Notes under the pieces: model-generated | What the model was told of the DNA's origin: nothing | What the model saw: only the letters and a program-made list of their open reading frames with translations | Database searches by the model: none | Made by a program: the position numbers and the translations under genes | NCBI GenBank assembly: GCA_964559435.1 | Contig: CAZLHI010000009.1 | Location: 42,030 to 106,029, forward strand | From: Hebobacterum sp964559435 | GTDB taxonomy: Bacteria; Armatimonadota; Hebobacteria; Hebobacterales; Hebobacteraceae | Direction: 5' to 3' | DNA length: 64,000 bases | Shown here: positions 1 through 8,800 of the stretch, in pieces | Position numbering within the stretch: the stretch's first letter is position 1 | How the letters are laid out: every line of letters starts with the position of its first letter

Positions 1-325
1 GGCCACTTCCATCGCCGCCATTGATCGTCGCGCGCCCCTCCCCGTAAGAACCGATCTCGACCTTCTCGCTCTCGCTGCCGCTGTCCTCGGCGTCGAGCCT
101 GATCGTGCCCTGGAAGGTCTGTCCAGCCTCGAACAGCACCCGGTCGCCGGGGCGGAACTCCATCTTGTTGACCTTCGATATGGTCCTCCACGGCTTCCCC
201 AGCGTGCCAGGGTTCGCGTCATCGCCGCGGGGACCGACATGGTAATCTGTCGCCTGTGCAGGTCCACAGCCCGTAACCGAAGCCACCATAAGACACCTCG
301 CCAACCAGTGTGCCGCCGTGCGCAT
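1..325 (-). CDS. Right-handed beta-helix repeat lipoprotein, N-terminal part
   Basis: Reading the reverse strand from ATG at 325 gives a short basic N-terminus, a hydrophobic stretch and a lipobox-like VTGC, followed by DYHVGPRGDDANPGTLGKPW. That last block is the usual opening of secreted parallel beta-helix proteins (pectate-lyase-like/DUF1565 type), where the G-x-D-x-N-P-G-T motif precedes the first rungs. The protein continues with RPGDRVLFEAGQTFQG and then runs off the window edge, so only about 108 residues are visible and the catalytic part, if any, is missing. It is probably a surface lipoprotein acting on polysaccharide, but the substrate cannot be read here. A good promoter lies upstream at 402-430. 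Confidence 0.75.
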   Translation of the reverse strand, partial: MRTAAHWLARCLMVASVTGCGPAQATDYHVGPRGDDANPGTLGKPWRTISKVNKMEFRPGDRVLFEAGQTFQGTIRLDAEDSGSESEKVEIGSYGEGRATINGGDGSG

Positions 326-401
326 AGCTCTCTATTGCCCGAGTTCGCCGCGTGTATCCGGCTCAGGGATCGCGGCGTGCCTAGTGCAGAATCGCGGTGG
401 G

Positions 402-430
402 ATTCTAACAGCCTGAGGACGCGAGTTCAA
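402..430 (-). promoter_or_regulatory. Sigma-70-type promoter for the beta-helix gene
   Basis: On the reverse strand TTGAAC (430-425) and TAGAAT (407-402) are separated by exactly 17 bases. They match the -35 and -10 consensus at five of six positions each. The element points at the ATG at 325 and implies a leader of about 70 bases. Confidence 0.5.
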
Positions 431-451
431 ACGGTGCCCCTGGTAATCTGA

Positions 452-880
452 TCAACCGAGTGCTTGCGATGACCCAATAGATGCACAGGTTGCCGTCAGG
501 CAGCCTTCTGCCTCGGCCGGCCGTTGGTAGACTTCGGGGCATATGCAGGAGCCCTTCCGCCCCTGACAGATGGGGCAGTGCTCAACGGTCTGGGTGCTCG
601 CGAATCCCCGCCCCTCGGAGGGGCTCAGCACGGCGAACTCCGCCGAATATCGCCGGCCGTCGATCTCGACCTCCACCCGGAGGCGCTCGATGCCCTCGAA
701 CGCCGGCGCGGTGACTTCGAACCGCCGCTCGGGCGCCTCCACTTCACGGACCTCCCGACCGGCCGGAGCGCTCCCCTGCTCGCGAGTGCAGGCGACCGCG
801 TCTGGCCTCTCCTGTTCGGCACTCATCCCCAGCCGGTCCTGCAGGCCGGCCGAGGTCGGCCTCTCATCCAGCAAGGGCAT
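452..880 (-). CDS. Small hypothetical protein with C-terminal cysteine cluster
   Basis: A 142-residue reading frame whose middle part (EIDGRRYSAEFAVLSPSEG) looks like a small beta-sheet domain. It is followed by CPICQGRKGSCIC and two further Cys residues, a plausible zinc or Fe-S ligand set. The N-terminus is Glu/Arg-rich and probably disordered. Codon use is normal for the window. The start is uncertain because no clear ribosome-binding site precedes ATG 880; an ATG about 19 codons further in is an alternative. A competing frame on the other strand (524-991) has less protein-like composition. I do not recognise a family. Confidence 0.45.
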   Translation of the reverse strand: MPLLDERPTSAGLQDRLGMSAEQERPDAVACTREQGSAPAGREVREVEAPERRFEVTAPAFEGIERLRVEVEIDGRRYSAEFAVLSPSEGRGFASTQTVEHCPICQGRKGSCICPEVYQRPAEAEGCLTATCASIGSSQALG

Positions 881-1011
881 GGCGGCCCTGTGACCTGGGG
901 CCGCGACCGCGTCGCGTTTTGCTCACCCTTGTTGGAGGTGTGGCACAGGCAGCGTGCCGCTCCGCGTACTAGATTGTTAAGGATCAGCTGAATGCTGCCG
1001 AGAGGGAGACG

Positions 1012-2214
1012 ATGGAGGACAGGTACACATATGTGATTGTGGGCGCCGGCCTCACAGGAGCGTCAGCTGTCGAGGGCATCCGCGAAGTCGATTCCGAAGG
1101 GCCGATTCTGCTCATGGGGCGTGACGAGCATTCGCCCTACGACCGGCCGCCACTTTCCAAGGGCCTGTGGCTCGGCAAGAAGAAGGTGAGCGAGATCTAC
1201 CTCCACGAGAGCGACTTCTACCGAAGCCAGGGCGTTGCCTTGCAGCTTGGCGCCGAAGTCGCCGCCATTGATCCGCAGGCCAAGACGGTCTCCGCGGCCG
1301 GCGGGGCAACCTACCAGTACGAGAAGTGTCTCCTCGCCCCAGGCGGCCGACCCCGCAGACTCGACGTCCCCGGCGGCGACCTCCCAGCGCTCTCCTACTA
1401 CCGGACATTAGACGACTACACGCGAATAAGAGAGCAGGCCGGTGCTGGGAAGTCCGCCATCGTGGTCGGCGGGGGCTTCATCGGCTCCGAGATGGCGGCC
1501 GCGCTCCACGCCTGCGGAGTGGAGGTCACGATGATCTACGGCGGCCCACGCCTCGTGGACCGAGTCTTCCCGGTGGAGTTGGGGAAGGCTTTGCAGGCTG
1601 ACTACGTGAACCGAGGAATCGCCGTTCATGCCGGAGACGTGCCCGTGACGTTTGAGGACCGGGACGGCCGCGTTGTGATGACCGCGAAGTCCGGGCAGAG
1701 AATGGAGGCCGACTTCGGCATTGTCGGAATCGGCATTGAGCCCGAGACAGCGCTGGCCCAGCAAGCCGGCCTGGAGATCGACAACGGCATCGTCGTGGAC
1801 GAGTACCAGCGAACCTCCGACGCCAACATCTTCGCGGCCGGAGACGTGGCGGCCTTTCCATATGAAGTTCTGGGCGGCCGCATGAGGATCGAGCACTGGG
1901 ATCACGCGCTGAATCACGGGAAGCAGGCGGGAAAGAACATGGCGGGAGCGCATGAGCCGTACGCCTACATGCCGTACTTCTTCTCCGACCTGTTCGAGTT
2001 CGGCTATGAGGCAGTCGGTGAGGTGGACAGCAGGCTATCCGTGGTCGCCGACTGGCAGGAAGAACATACTGCTGGTGTGCTCTACTACCTCGCAGATGAG
2101 ATGGTAAGAGGTGTCATGCTGTGCAATGTCTGGGACAAGGTCGACGAGGCGCGCGCGCTGATCCGGGCATCCAAGAAGGTCAAGCCCGAGGAGTTGATGG
2201 GCGCGATCAAGTGA
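1012..2214 (+). CDS. FAD-dependent NAD(P) oxidoreductase (ferredoxin reductase/AIF-like)
   Basis: A 400-residue two-dinucleotide-binding-domain flavoprotein. The N-terminal FAD-binding motif VGAGLTGAS sits at about residues 10-18, PYDRPPLSKG follows as in rubredoxin/ferredoxin reductases, the NAD(P) motif VGGGFIGSE is near residue 150, and the second FAD motif AAGDVA is near 276. The C-terminal part (from about 310) resembles the dimerisation domain of the ferredoxin reductase/AIF family. No Rieske or redox-active CxxC is fused, so it presumably passes electrons between NAD(P)H and an unidentified partner. GAGAGGGAG lies just before the ATG. The pterin genes start 47 bases downstream on the same strand, so it may be co-transcribed with them, perhaps in a redox role for pterins; that link is inference. 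Confidence 0.85.
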   Translation: MEDRYTYVIVGAGLTGASAVEGIREVDSEGPILLMGRDEHSPYDRPPLSKGLWLGKKKVSEIYLHESDFYRSQGVALQLGAEVAAIDPQAKTVSAAGGATYQYEKCLLAPGGRPRRLDVPGGDLPALSYYRTLDDYTRIREQAGAGKSAIVVGGGFIGSEMAAALHACGVEVTMIYGGPRLVDRVFPVELGKALQADYVNRGIAVHAGDVPVTFEDRDGRVVMTAKSGQRMEADFGIVGIGIEPETALAQQAGLEIDNGIVVDEYQRTSDANIFAAGDVAAFPYEVLGGRMRIEHWDHALNHGKQAGKNMAGAHEPYAYMPYFFSDLFEFGYEAVGEVDSRLSVVADWQEEHTAGVLYYLADEMVRGVMLCNVWDKVDEARALIRASKKVKPEELMGAIK

Positions 2215-2261
2215 AGTCCGAGCACCGGTTCCCTCGGACGAGCTCAGTTCCGGAGGCTGAC

Positions 2262-2582
2262 ATGAAGCTGTCGCAGCAGAAGTGTGAGTCGTGCCAGGTC
2301 GGGACGCCGCCGCTCTCTCGCGAGGAGGCGCTCCACCTGCTAAAGGACACCCCGCGTTGGATTCTGGAGGACAATGCCATCGAGAGGGAGTTCGAGTTCG
2401 ATGATTTCCGCGGCTCGATCGCCTTCCTCAACAGGGTCGCCGAAGTGGCGGAGGAAGAGGGTCATCACCCGGACATCTTCGTCTACTACAGCAAGGTACG
2501 GCTTCAACTCTCCACTCACAAGATAGGCGGCCTCTCGAGGAACGACTTCATCCTGGCGGCGAAGATTGACGGGCTCGCCTAG
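2262..2582 (+). CDS. phhB: Pterin-4a-carbinolamine dehydratase
   Basis: A 106-residue protein of typical family length. The full active-site signature is present: EEEGHHPD, then Tyr five residues later, STH nine residues after that, and Asp after a further eight. The enzyme dehydrates 4a-hydroxytetrahydropterin to quinonoid dihydropterin in pterin recycling; some family members serve in molybdopterin or folate metabolism. ATG 2262 is chosen because longer in-frame starts would overlap the upstream oxidoreductase and encode unrelated sequence. No aromatic amino acid hydroxylase is visible nearby, so the pterin-using partner is unknown. It lies directly upstream of a pteridine-reductase-like gene and folB-folK-folE. 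Confidence 0.9.
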   Translation: MKLSQQKCESCQVGTPPLSREEALHLLKDTPRWILEDNAIEREFEFDDFRGSIAFLNRVAEVAEEEGHHPDIFVYYSKVRLQLSTHKIGGLSRNDFILAAKIDGLA

Positions 2583-2645
2583 GCCAATCCCACGGCCGGT
2601 CGGTAGTTCTGTTGCAGTCCGAGAGACAATGGACGCGTGCGCGGC

Positions 2646-3401
2646 ATGACGAACTCACTCGCGGGAAAGACAGCTTTAGTGACGGGTGGCGCGCTGCGCC
2701 TCGGGGCCGCCACGGTACGAGCCTTGGCCGCCGAGGGTGCGAATGTGGTGATCCACTACAACCGCTCGCAGGCGCCCGCCGAGCAGCTCGCGCAGGAGGT
2801 CCGGGAGGGTGGCACGTCGGTCTGGACTCTCCAGGCGAACCTGGAGCAGCTCGATGAGGTGGAGGCGCTCATCCCAATGGCGAAGGACCCCGCGGGGAAG
2901 CTGGACATCCTGATCAACAGCGCCTCGATCTTCCCCGCGGACTCGCTGTCCGAGATGAAGATCGAAGATCTACTCAGAAACATCCGCGTGAACGCCTGGG
3001 CTCCTTTTGCCCTGAGCCGCTCATTCGCCCTTCACGCGAAGCGGGGAGCGATCGTGAACTTCCTCGACACGCGGGTCGCAGGCTACGACTGGAAGCACGC
3101 GTCCTACATCGCGAGCAAGAGCATGCTCGAACTCTGGACAAGAATGATGGCCCTGAAGTTCGCCCCGAATATCAGGGTCAACGCAGTCGCGCCCGGGCTT
3201 ATACTCCCGCCTCCCGGCAAGGACGAGAGCTACCTCGATGCGATGAAGGACACGGTGCCGCTGAAGCGCTACGGCGGCGCGGAGGATATTGTGGCCGCCG
3301 TGCTCTTCCTGCTGCGCAGCGAGTTCGTGACCGGCCAGGTGATATACGTCGATGGCGGCCGCCACCTGATGGAGTATGCGCGTGGACAGAATCCTGATTA
3401 G
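2646..3401 (+). CDS. SDR oxidoreductase, pteridine/dihydromonapterin reductase-like
   Basis: About 251 residues with the short-chain dehydrogenase plan: an N-terminal TGGALRLGAA cofactor motif, NSASIF in the place of the family's NNAG/NNAS motif, catalytic YIASK, and the PG motif in NAVAPGLILPP. The combination of GGALRLGA, HYNRS and NSASIF is typical of PTR1/FolM-type pteridine reductases, which reduce dihydropterins or dihydrofolate with NADPH. Its position between a pterin dehydratase and folB supports that reading. GTG 2637 is an alternative start three codons upstream; neither has a strong Shine-Dalgarno. The 3' end overlaps folB by 26 bases, which suggests translational coupling. Some other SDR function cannot be excluded from sequence alone. 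Confidence 0.8.
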   Translation: MTNSLAGKTALVTGGALRLGAATVRALAAEGANVVIHYNRSQAPAEQLAQEVREGGTSVWTLQANLEQLDEVEALIPMAKDPAGKLDILINSASIFPADSLSEMKIEDLLRNIRVNAWAPFALSRSFALHAKRGAIVNFLDTRVAGYDWKHASYIASKSMLELWTRMMALKFAPNIRVNAVAPGLILPPPGKDESYLDAMKDTVPLKRYGGAEDIVAAVLFLLRSEFVTGQVIYVDGGRHLMEYARGQNPD

Positions 3402-3735
3402 GGACTTGGCCGTGCGCTGCATCATCGGCGTCAACGACGAAGAGCGTCGCGAGAAGCAGGACGTGCTGATCAATGTCGCACTGGAGGCCGATCTCAAGCC
3501 CGCGGGGAAGAGCGACGACTTCGCAGACACGGTTGACTACCGGGCCATCAAGAAAGAGATCTTCGCCATGGCCGAAAGCTCCCACTACTTCCTGGTCGAG
3601 GCCCTGGCGGAGCGCATCGCCGACATCTGCCTCCAACATCACGGTGTTGCGCGCGTGCAGGTGACTGTGGAGAAGCCAGCCGCCCTGCGTTTCGCGCGCA
3701 CCGTGGCCGTCGAGATCACGCGCGATCGGTCCTGA
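3376..3735 (+). CDS. folB: Dihydroneopterin aldolase
   Basis: A 119-residue protein of normal family size. It has the N-terminal RDLAVRCIIGVNDEERR strand/turn, VDYRAI carrying the substrate Tyr, LVEALAERI with the pterin-anchoring Glu, and the catalytic Lys in VEKPAAL. It converts 7,8-dihydroneopterin to 6-hydroxymethyl-dihydropterin plus glycolaldehyde in cytosolic folate synthesis. Here KPAALRF replaces the more usual KPGALR. It overlaps the SDR gene upstream, and folK follows after three bases. Confidence 0.93.
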   Translation: MRVDRILIRDLAVRCIIGVNDEERREKQDVLINVALEADLKPAGKSDDFADTVDYRAIKKEIFAMAESSHYFLVEALAERIADICLQHHGVARVQVTVEKPAALRFARTVAVEITRDRS

Positions 3736-3738
3736 CGA

Positions 3739-4263
3739 ATGGCTCGAGCCTTCATAGCAATCGGATCGAACATAGAACCCGAGCGGAACGTGCGGGAAGG
3801 GCTCCGACGGCTTGGGCGGCGGGTGAGGATACGAGCTGTGTCGAGCTTCTATCGTGCGGAACCGCTTGGCCGGCCCGAACAGCCGGCCTTCATCAACGGC
3901 GTGGTCGAGATCGAGGCCGATGTGCCGCCACGACAGCTCAAGTATGCGGTGCTGCGCGCCGTGGAGTCGGAGATGGGCCGCCTCCGAACGGCTGACAAGT
4001 ATGCACCGCGCACGCTGGACCTGGACATACTGCTCTACGAGGACCAGATGATATGTTCGCCGGAGCTCACCGTGCCCGATCCTGAGATCACGTCCCGCCC
4101 ATTTCTGGCCGTTCCGTTGGCGGAGCTTGCCCCCGAGGTCGCTCTGCCTGGGGACGGCCGTCGTCTTCGCGAAATCGCAGGGCAGTTCGCCAACCACACC
4201 ATGGAGCAGCTCGCCACCTACACTGAGAAACTCAGGAGGGAACTCGCGAATGGATCACGATAA
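3739..4263 (+). CDS. folK: 2-amino-4-hydroxy-6-hydroxymethyldihydropteridine diphosphokinase
   Basis: A 174-residue HPPK. It shows the N-terminal AFIAIGSNIEPERN motif, SSFYRAEPLG, FINGVVEIE and the diagnostic APRTLDLDILLY metal/ATP motif, then the C-terminal HPR-like block SRPFLAVPLAELAP. It pyrophosphorylates 6-hydroxymethyl-dihydropterin with ATP, the step after FolB. It starts three bases after folB and overlaps folE by 14 bases, so folB-folK-folE read as one translational unit. No folP or folC is present in the window. Confidence 0.95.
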   Translation: MARAFIAIGSNIEPERNVREGLRRLGRRVRIRAVSSFYRAEPLGRPEQPAFINGVVEIEADVPPRQLKYAVLRAVESEMGRLRTADKYAPRTLDLDILLYEDQMICSPELTVPDPEITSRPFLAVPLAELAPEVALPGDGRRLREIAGQFANHTMEQLATYTEKLRRELANGSR

Positions 4264-4819
4264 AGTAAAGCGGCTCGTTAGGGAGCTTCTCATCGAGATC
4301 GGAGAGGACCCCGACCGCGAGGGTCTTGTTGCGACGCCCGATCGCTTCGCGAAGTCAATGGCATTCCTGACGTCGGGCTACCGCGCCGATGTAGACAAGC
4401 TCATAAACGGCGCCATCTTCACGCAGGAAACCAACAACATGATCATCGCTCGAGACATCGAGCTCTACAGCCTGTGCGAGCATCACATGCTGCCGTTCTA
4501 CGGGCGGTGCCATATCGGCTACGTGTCGAGAGACCGGGTGTTCGGGCTGAGCAAGCTCGCGCGACTCGTGGACATGCATGCCCGGCGCCTGCAGATCCAG
4601 GAGCGACTGACCCAACAGGTGGCGAAGGCGATAAAGGACGCGATCGACGCGGAGGGCGTGGGCGTCATCGTCGAGGCGCGCCACCTCTGCATGATGATGC
4701 GCGGCGTCGAGAAGCAGAACTCGATGATGACTACTTCTTCGGTGCTTGGCACATTCCGCTCGTCGATCGCAACCCGCGAAGAGTTCCTTAACCTCATCGC
4801 ACGGCCTAAGCCGACGTAG
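4250..4819 (+). CDS. folE: GTP cyclohydrolase I
   Basis: A 189-residue protein starting at ATG 4250 behind a strong AGGAGGG inside the end of folK. The zinc ligands are visible in LCEHHMLPFYG (Cys and His) and ARHLCMMMRG (Cys), and GLSKLARLVD and QERLT match the family core. It converts GTP to 7,8-dihydroneopterin triphosphate, the first step of folate and tetrahydropterin synthesis. Together with the upstream genes it supplies reduced pterins. Confidence 0.96.
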   Translation: MDHDKVKRLVRELLIEIGEDPDREGLVATPDRFAKSMAFLTSGYRADVDKLINGAIFTQETNNMIIARDIELYSLCEHHMLPFYGRCHIGYVSRDRVFGLSKLARLVDMHARRLQIQERLTQQVAKAIKDAIDAEGVGVIVEARHLCMMMRGVEKQNSMMTTSSVLGTFRSSIATREEFLNLIARPKPT

Positions 4820-4854
4820 AATCCGTTTCCAAACTGCTTTGCCGTGCCACCAAC

Positions 4855-4931
4855 ATTCTTCGCTTCGCTCAGAATGACATACAAGACGCTGCTGGCGAAA
4901 CTGTCACCCTGAGCACAGCGAAGGGTCTTGT
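4855..4931. repeat. Dispersed inverted-repeat element (LSEAKN type)
   Basis: The left arm (4855-4879, containing CTTCGCTTCGCTCAGAATGA) and right arm (4901-4931, containing CACCCTGAGCACAGCGAAGG) form an imperfect inverted repeat. Translated on the reverse strand the arms read CAQGD and VILSEAKN, fragments often seen as spurious proteins in bacterial genomes where this small element is scattered between genes. It sits between folE and the THEP1 gene and could fold as a hairpin in the transcript. Confidence 0.7.
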
Positions 4932-5053
4932 CTTGAAGAGTGTTGAAATCACTTCTAGCATCCCACGCGGCCGACGCCGAAGGAGACTTGGGAGCAAGAC
5001 GACCTTTGGGACTCAAACCGGGTTGCCGCACTACGCGACTTGAGGGGTACATC

Positions 5054-5608
5054 GTGCGGTCTTCTCGACCGCGGCACATCCTGCTCACCGGCCCACCGGG
5101 CTCAGGCAAGAGCACCGTTCTGTCCGCCGCCTTGTCTCTGCTCAAGGCTTCGGGCAGGCAGGTTTTCGGGTTCTGGACTCCGGAGATCCGGCGAGGCCGT
5201 GCGCGCGAGGGATTCGCGGTGGAGCTGCTCAGCGGCCGCCGGGAGGTGCTGGCCTCGCGAGACTTCCCGGGGAGCCCGCGGGTGGGACGGTACGGCGTCC
5301 GGCTCGAAGCGATGGATCAACTGGTCGTGCCGGAGATCCAGCGGGCTATGACAGCAGCCGCCGGCCCATCCGGCGGTGTCATCATCCTGGACGAGATTGG
5401 GAAGATGGAACTGTACTCGGCCGCCTTCCGAGGGGCCGTGCTGGCGGCACTGGAAAGCGATGCCAGGGTGCTCGCAACCATCATGGCGCGCCCCCATCCC
5501 TTCGCGGACCAGGTCAAGAGGAGACCCGATGTGGTGCTCTGGACCGTCACGCGAGAGAACCGGGATGACCTGCCTCAGCAGGTGGCCGAAATCCTCCTGA
5601 GCCGATAG
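5054..5608 (+). CDS. THEP1-type nucleoside-triphosphatase
   Basis: About 184 residues with the P-loop TGPPGSGKST near the N-terminus, FGFWTPEIRRG as in THEP1 NTPases, and the Walker B variant IILDEIGKMEL. THEP1 proteins hydrolyse NTPs slowly in vitro and their cellular role is unclear. GTG 5054 is chosen because GAGGGG lies seven bases upstream and the P-loop then falls at the usual distance from the start; the open frame extends upstream, but that part is not protein-like and begins next to the dispersed repeat. It is on the same strand as folE but separated by 234 bases, so co-transcription is uncertain. Confidence 0.85.
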   Translation: MRSSRPRHILLTGPPGSGKSTVLSAALSLLKASGRQVFGFWTPEIRRGRAREGFAVELLSGRREVLASRDFPGSPRVGRYGVRLEAMDQLVVPEIQRAMTAAAGPSGGVIILDEIGKMELYSAAFRGAVLAALESDARVLATIMARPHPFADQVKRRPDVVLWTVTRENRDDLPQQVAEILLSR

Positions 5609-5802
5609 CAGGCCAGGCTGCCTCGGCCGGTGAACCTGGTCGCGCGCGACGACATTGGAGAGGGTACGCAGCGCGCCGAGCCGAATCTGCGCGGTGGGGC
5701 GATCCGCCGATGGCACGATCGACCAGGCGCCGGGGCAGTGTCGTGGACATGCGCTTCGCCGACCGCGATCGGCGCGCTTCCATCACAAGCGGAGGTTCGA
5801 GT

Positions 5803-8800
5803 GTGACCGTAGATATCAATGACTGGGAGAACCCCGAGGTCTTTGCGCAAAACAGAGCCCCCGCGCACTGCACACTCGTGCCGTACCCGGACGCAAGCTC
5901 GGCGAAGGAGGGAACACGAGAAGCATCCCGCTTCCACCTCTCACTCAACGGCAAGTGGCGATTCCATTGGGCCGAGAAGCCGGCGGAGCGTCCGCTCGAC
6001 TTCTACAAGCCCGACTACGATGTCAGTGGCTGGGATGAGATCCCAGTGCCTTCGAACTGGCAGCTTGAGGGCTATGGCATCCCAATCTACACGAACTCGA
6101 AATATCCGTTCAGTCCGGTTGACCCCGATCCGCCGCACATACCCCACGACTATAATCCTGTCGGATCATATCGCACTGAGTTCGCCACCCCGGCCGACTG
6201 GAAGGGGCGACAGGTCTTCATCCATTTTGACGGTGTGAAGAGCGCCTTCTACGTGTGGGTCAACGGCGAGAAGGTCGGCTACAGCCAAGACAGCATGACC
6301 CCGGCCGAATTCAACATCACGCGGTACTTGCGGCGGGGCAAGAACATCCTCGCCGTCGAGGCGTACCGGTGGTGCGACGGCAGCTATCTCGAGGATCAGG
6401 ACACGTGGCGCCTGAGCGGGATATATCGCGACGCGTACCTGTTCTCCACTCCCTTGGTTCATCTCAGAGATTTCTCTGTGTGCTCTGATCTCGACGACGA
6501 GTACCGCGATGCAGCGCTCAGGGTCACCGGCAAGGTGCACAACTATGGCGAGGAGGCCGCCGCAGCCCACACACTCGAAGTCTCTCTGCTCAACCCCGAC
6601 GGGGACGTGGCTGGACCTGACCCTATCGTCTCAGGCCGCACTGAGCCCATACCGCCCGGCAATGAAGAGATAGTGACCGTCGAGGCCAAGGTGGAGAAGC
6701 CGAGGAAGTGGTCGGCCGAGGACCCCTATCTCTACCAAGTCCTGCTGACACTGAAGGATTCACAAGGCAAGATCGTCGAGGTCGAGCGGTGTAACTTCGG
6801 CTTTCGCAAGGTCGAGATCACGCGCGGCCAGCTGCTGGTCAACGGAGTGCCAATTCCGATCAAGGGAGTCGACCGGCACGAACACGACCCAGACCATGGC
6901 CAGGCGATCCCATACAGCCGGATGGTTCAGGACATCGAGCTGCTGAAGCGGAACAACATCAACGCGGTACGCACGAGTCACTATCCCGACGACCCCAAGT
7001 GGTACGACCTCTGCGACCGGTACGGCATCTATCTGGTGGACGAGTGCAACCTCGAGTCTCACGGCGTAAGCCACTTCCTGCCGGGCAGCGATCCGCAATG
7101 GACGGCCGCCTGCGTGGACCGCATGGCGAGCATGGTCGAGAGGGACAAGAACCATCCCTCCGTGATCATATGGTCGCTCGGAAACGAGGCCGGCTTCGGG
7201 GATAACTTCCGCCATATGGCCGCGCGCGCTCGGGAAATCGATCCAACCCGGCCCGTTCAATACGAGCCCGCGCGCGAGGATCCAGTCACCGACATCGTAT
7301 GCCCGATGTACGCCAAGATCGAGCACCTGGTCGAGTATGCATCGCGCGAGCAGAGCCGGCCGCTGATCATGTGCGAATACTCCTTTGCGGGCGGCAACGC
7401 GGGCGGCAACTTGCAGGACTACTGGGATGTCATAGAGCGCTACCAGCACCTGCAAGGGGGATTCATCTGGGATTGGGTGGACAAGGGCCTCCGGAAGCAC
7501 GCGCCCGACGGCAGCATGTTCTGGGCCTACGGTGGTGACTTCGGCCCGCCCGGCACACCATCCGACGGCTGCTTTGTCTGCTGCGGGATCGTCGGGCCGG
7601 AGCGCGATCCTCAGCCTGAGCTGTACGAGGTCAAGAAGGTCTACCAGTACGTCAAGGCCGAGCCGGTTGAGGACGGCGCCGACGGCAGGATGCGAATCAG
7701 GAACAAGTATGACTTCCTCACCCTCGATCACTTGGACATATCGTGGGAGCTGGCCCGCGATGGACAGGTGCTGCAAAGCGGTGCCCTGCCACGGATGTCG
7801 CTTGCCCCCAAGCAGGAAGCCGATGTCGTGGTGCCGTTCGAGCGACCGCAGCCCGAGCCCGGTGCCGAATACTGGCTGAAGATCATCTTCAGCCTGGCCG
7901 ACGATACCCTCTGGGCCGAGCGCGGTTACGTCATCGCGTGGGACCAGTTCCGGCTGCCTGTGGAGGTCCCGGAGCCGCTGGCGATGGCGGTCGAGCAGAT
8001 GCCCTCCCTGACACTCACGGAGGAGCGGCACCCGGAGAACGCGCTCGTCGTCCAGGGAGGAGACTTCAGGCTGGTGATCGGGAAGAAGCACCCGCTTCGA
8101 AGTGATGTGAGCGGGGCAATCGTGTCCTTCCGATATCGGGGCCGAGAACTCGTCACATCACCTCTCGTCCCGAACTTCTGGCGCGTGCCGCTCGACAACG
8201 ACATGTGCAACCAGTGGGATCGAGAGTTCGTCGAGAGCGTGGGGGGACTGCATCGCAGACAGGGCGTCTGGCGCCGGGCCGGCCAGTATCGCGAAGTGAC
8301 GAGCATCGAGGCAGAGCAACCGGCCCCACATATCGTGCGCGTCTGCGTCGATGCCATTCTGCCTGTTGGGCAAACCGAGTACCGCACGATTGAGATGTTC
8401 GGGGGCAGCACCGATCAGGTTCCCGCCGGTCCCAACAACTACCGCTGCATCTACACGGTGTACGGCAGTGGGGATGTTGTCGTCGAAAGCTCCTTCGATC
8501 CTGGCGGCATGCGCCTCGCCGATCTGCCGCGCTTCGGCATGCAGATGGCCATTCCCGGGGAGTTCGACACCATGACGTGGCACGGCCGCGGGCCGCACGA
8601 GAACTATTCTGACCGCAACACGGCCGCGGCTGTCGGTCTCTACTCGGGGCCGGTCCGCGAGCAGGGCTACTCATACGCTAGGCCGCAGGAGAACGGCAAC
8701 AAGACCGATGTGAGATGGATGACGCTGACCGATGAGAAGGGGGCCGGGCTGCTCGTGGTTGGCGTGCCCACCCTCAGCATCAGCGCGTGGCCCTATACCA

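Noticed and set aside
524..991. 155-residue forward frame opposite the small Cys protein
   Set aside because: Leu/Arg/Pro-rich with no domain; the reverse frame is more protein-like, though neither is certain.
4519..5145. 208-residue reverse frame containing VILSEAKN
   Set aside because: The recognisable text comes from the dispersed repeat, a well-known source of false proteins.
6760..8091. 443-residue open frame on the reverse strand inside the beta-galactosidase gene
   Set aside because: Mirror of a highly GC-biased coding frame; no family motifs, while the forward frame has full GH2 motifs.
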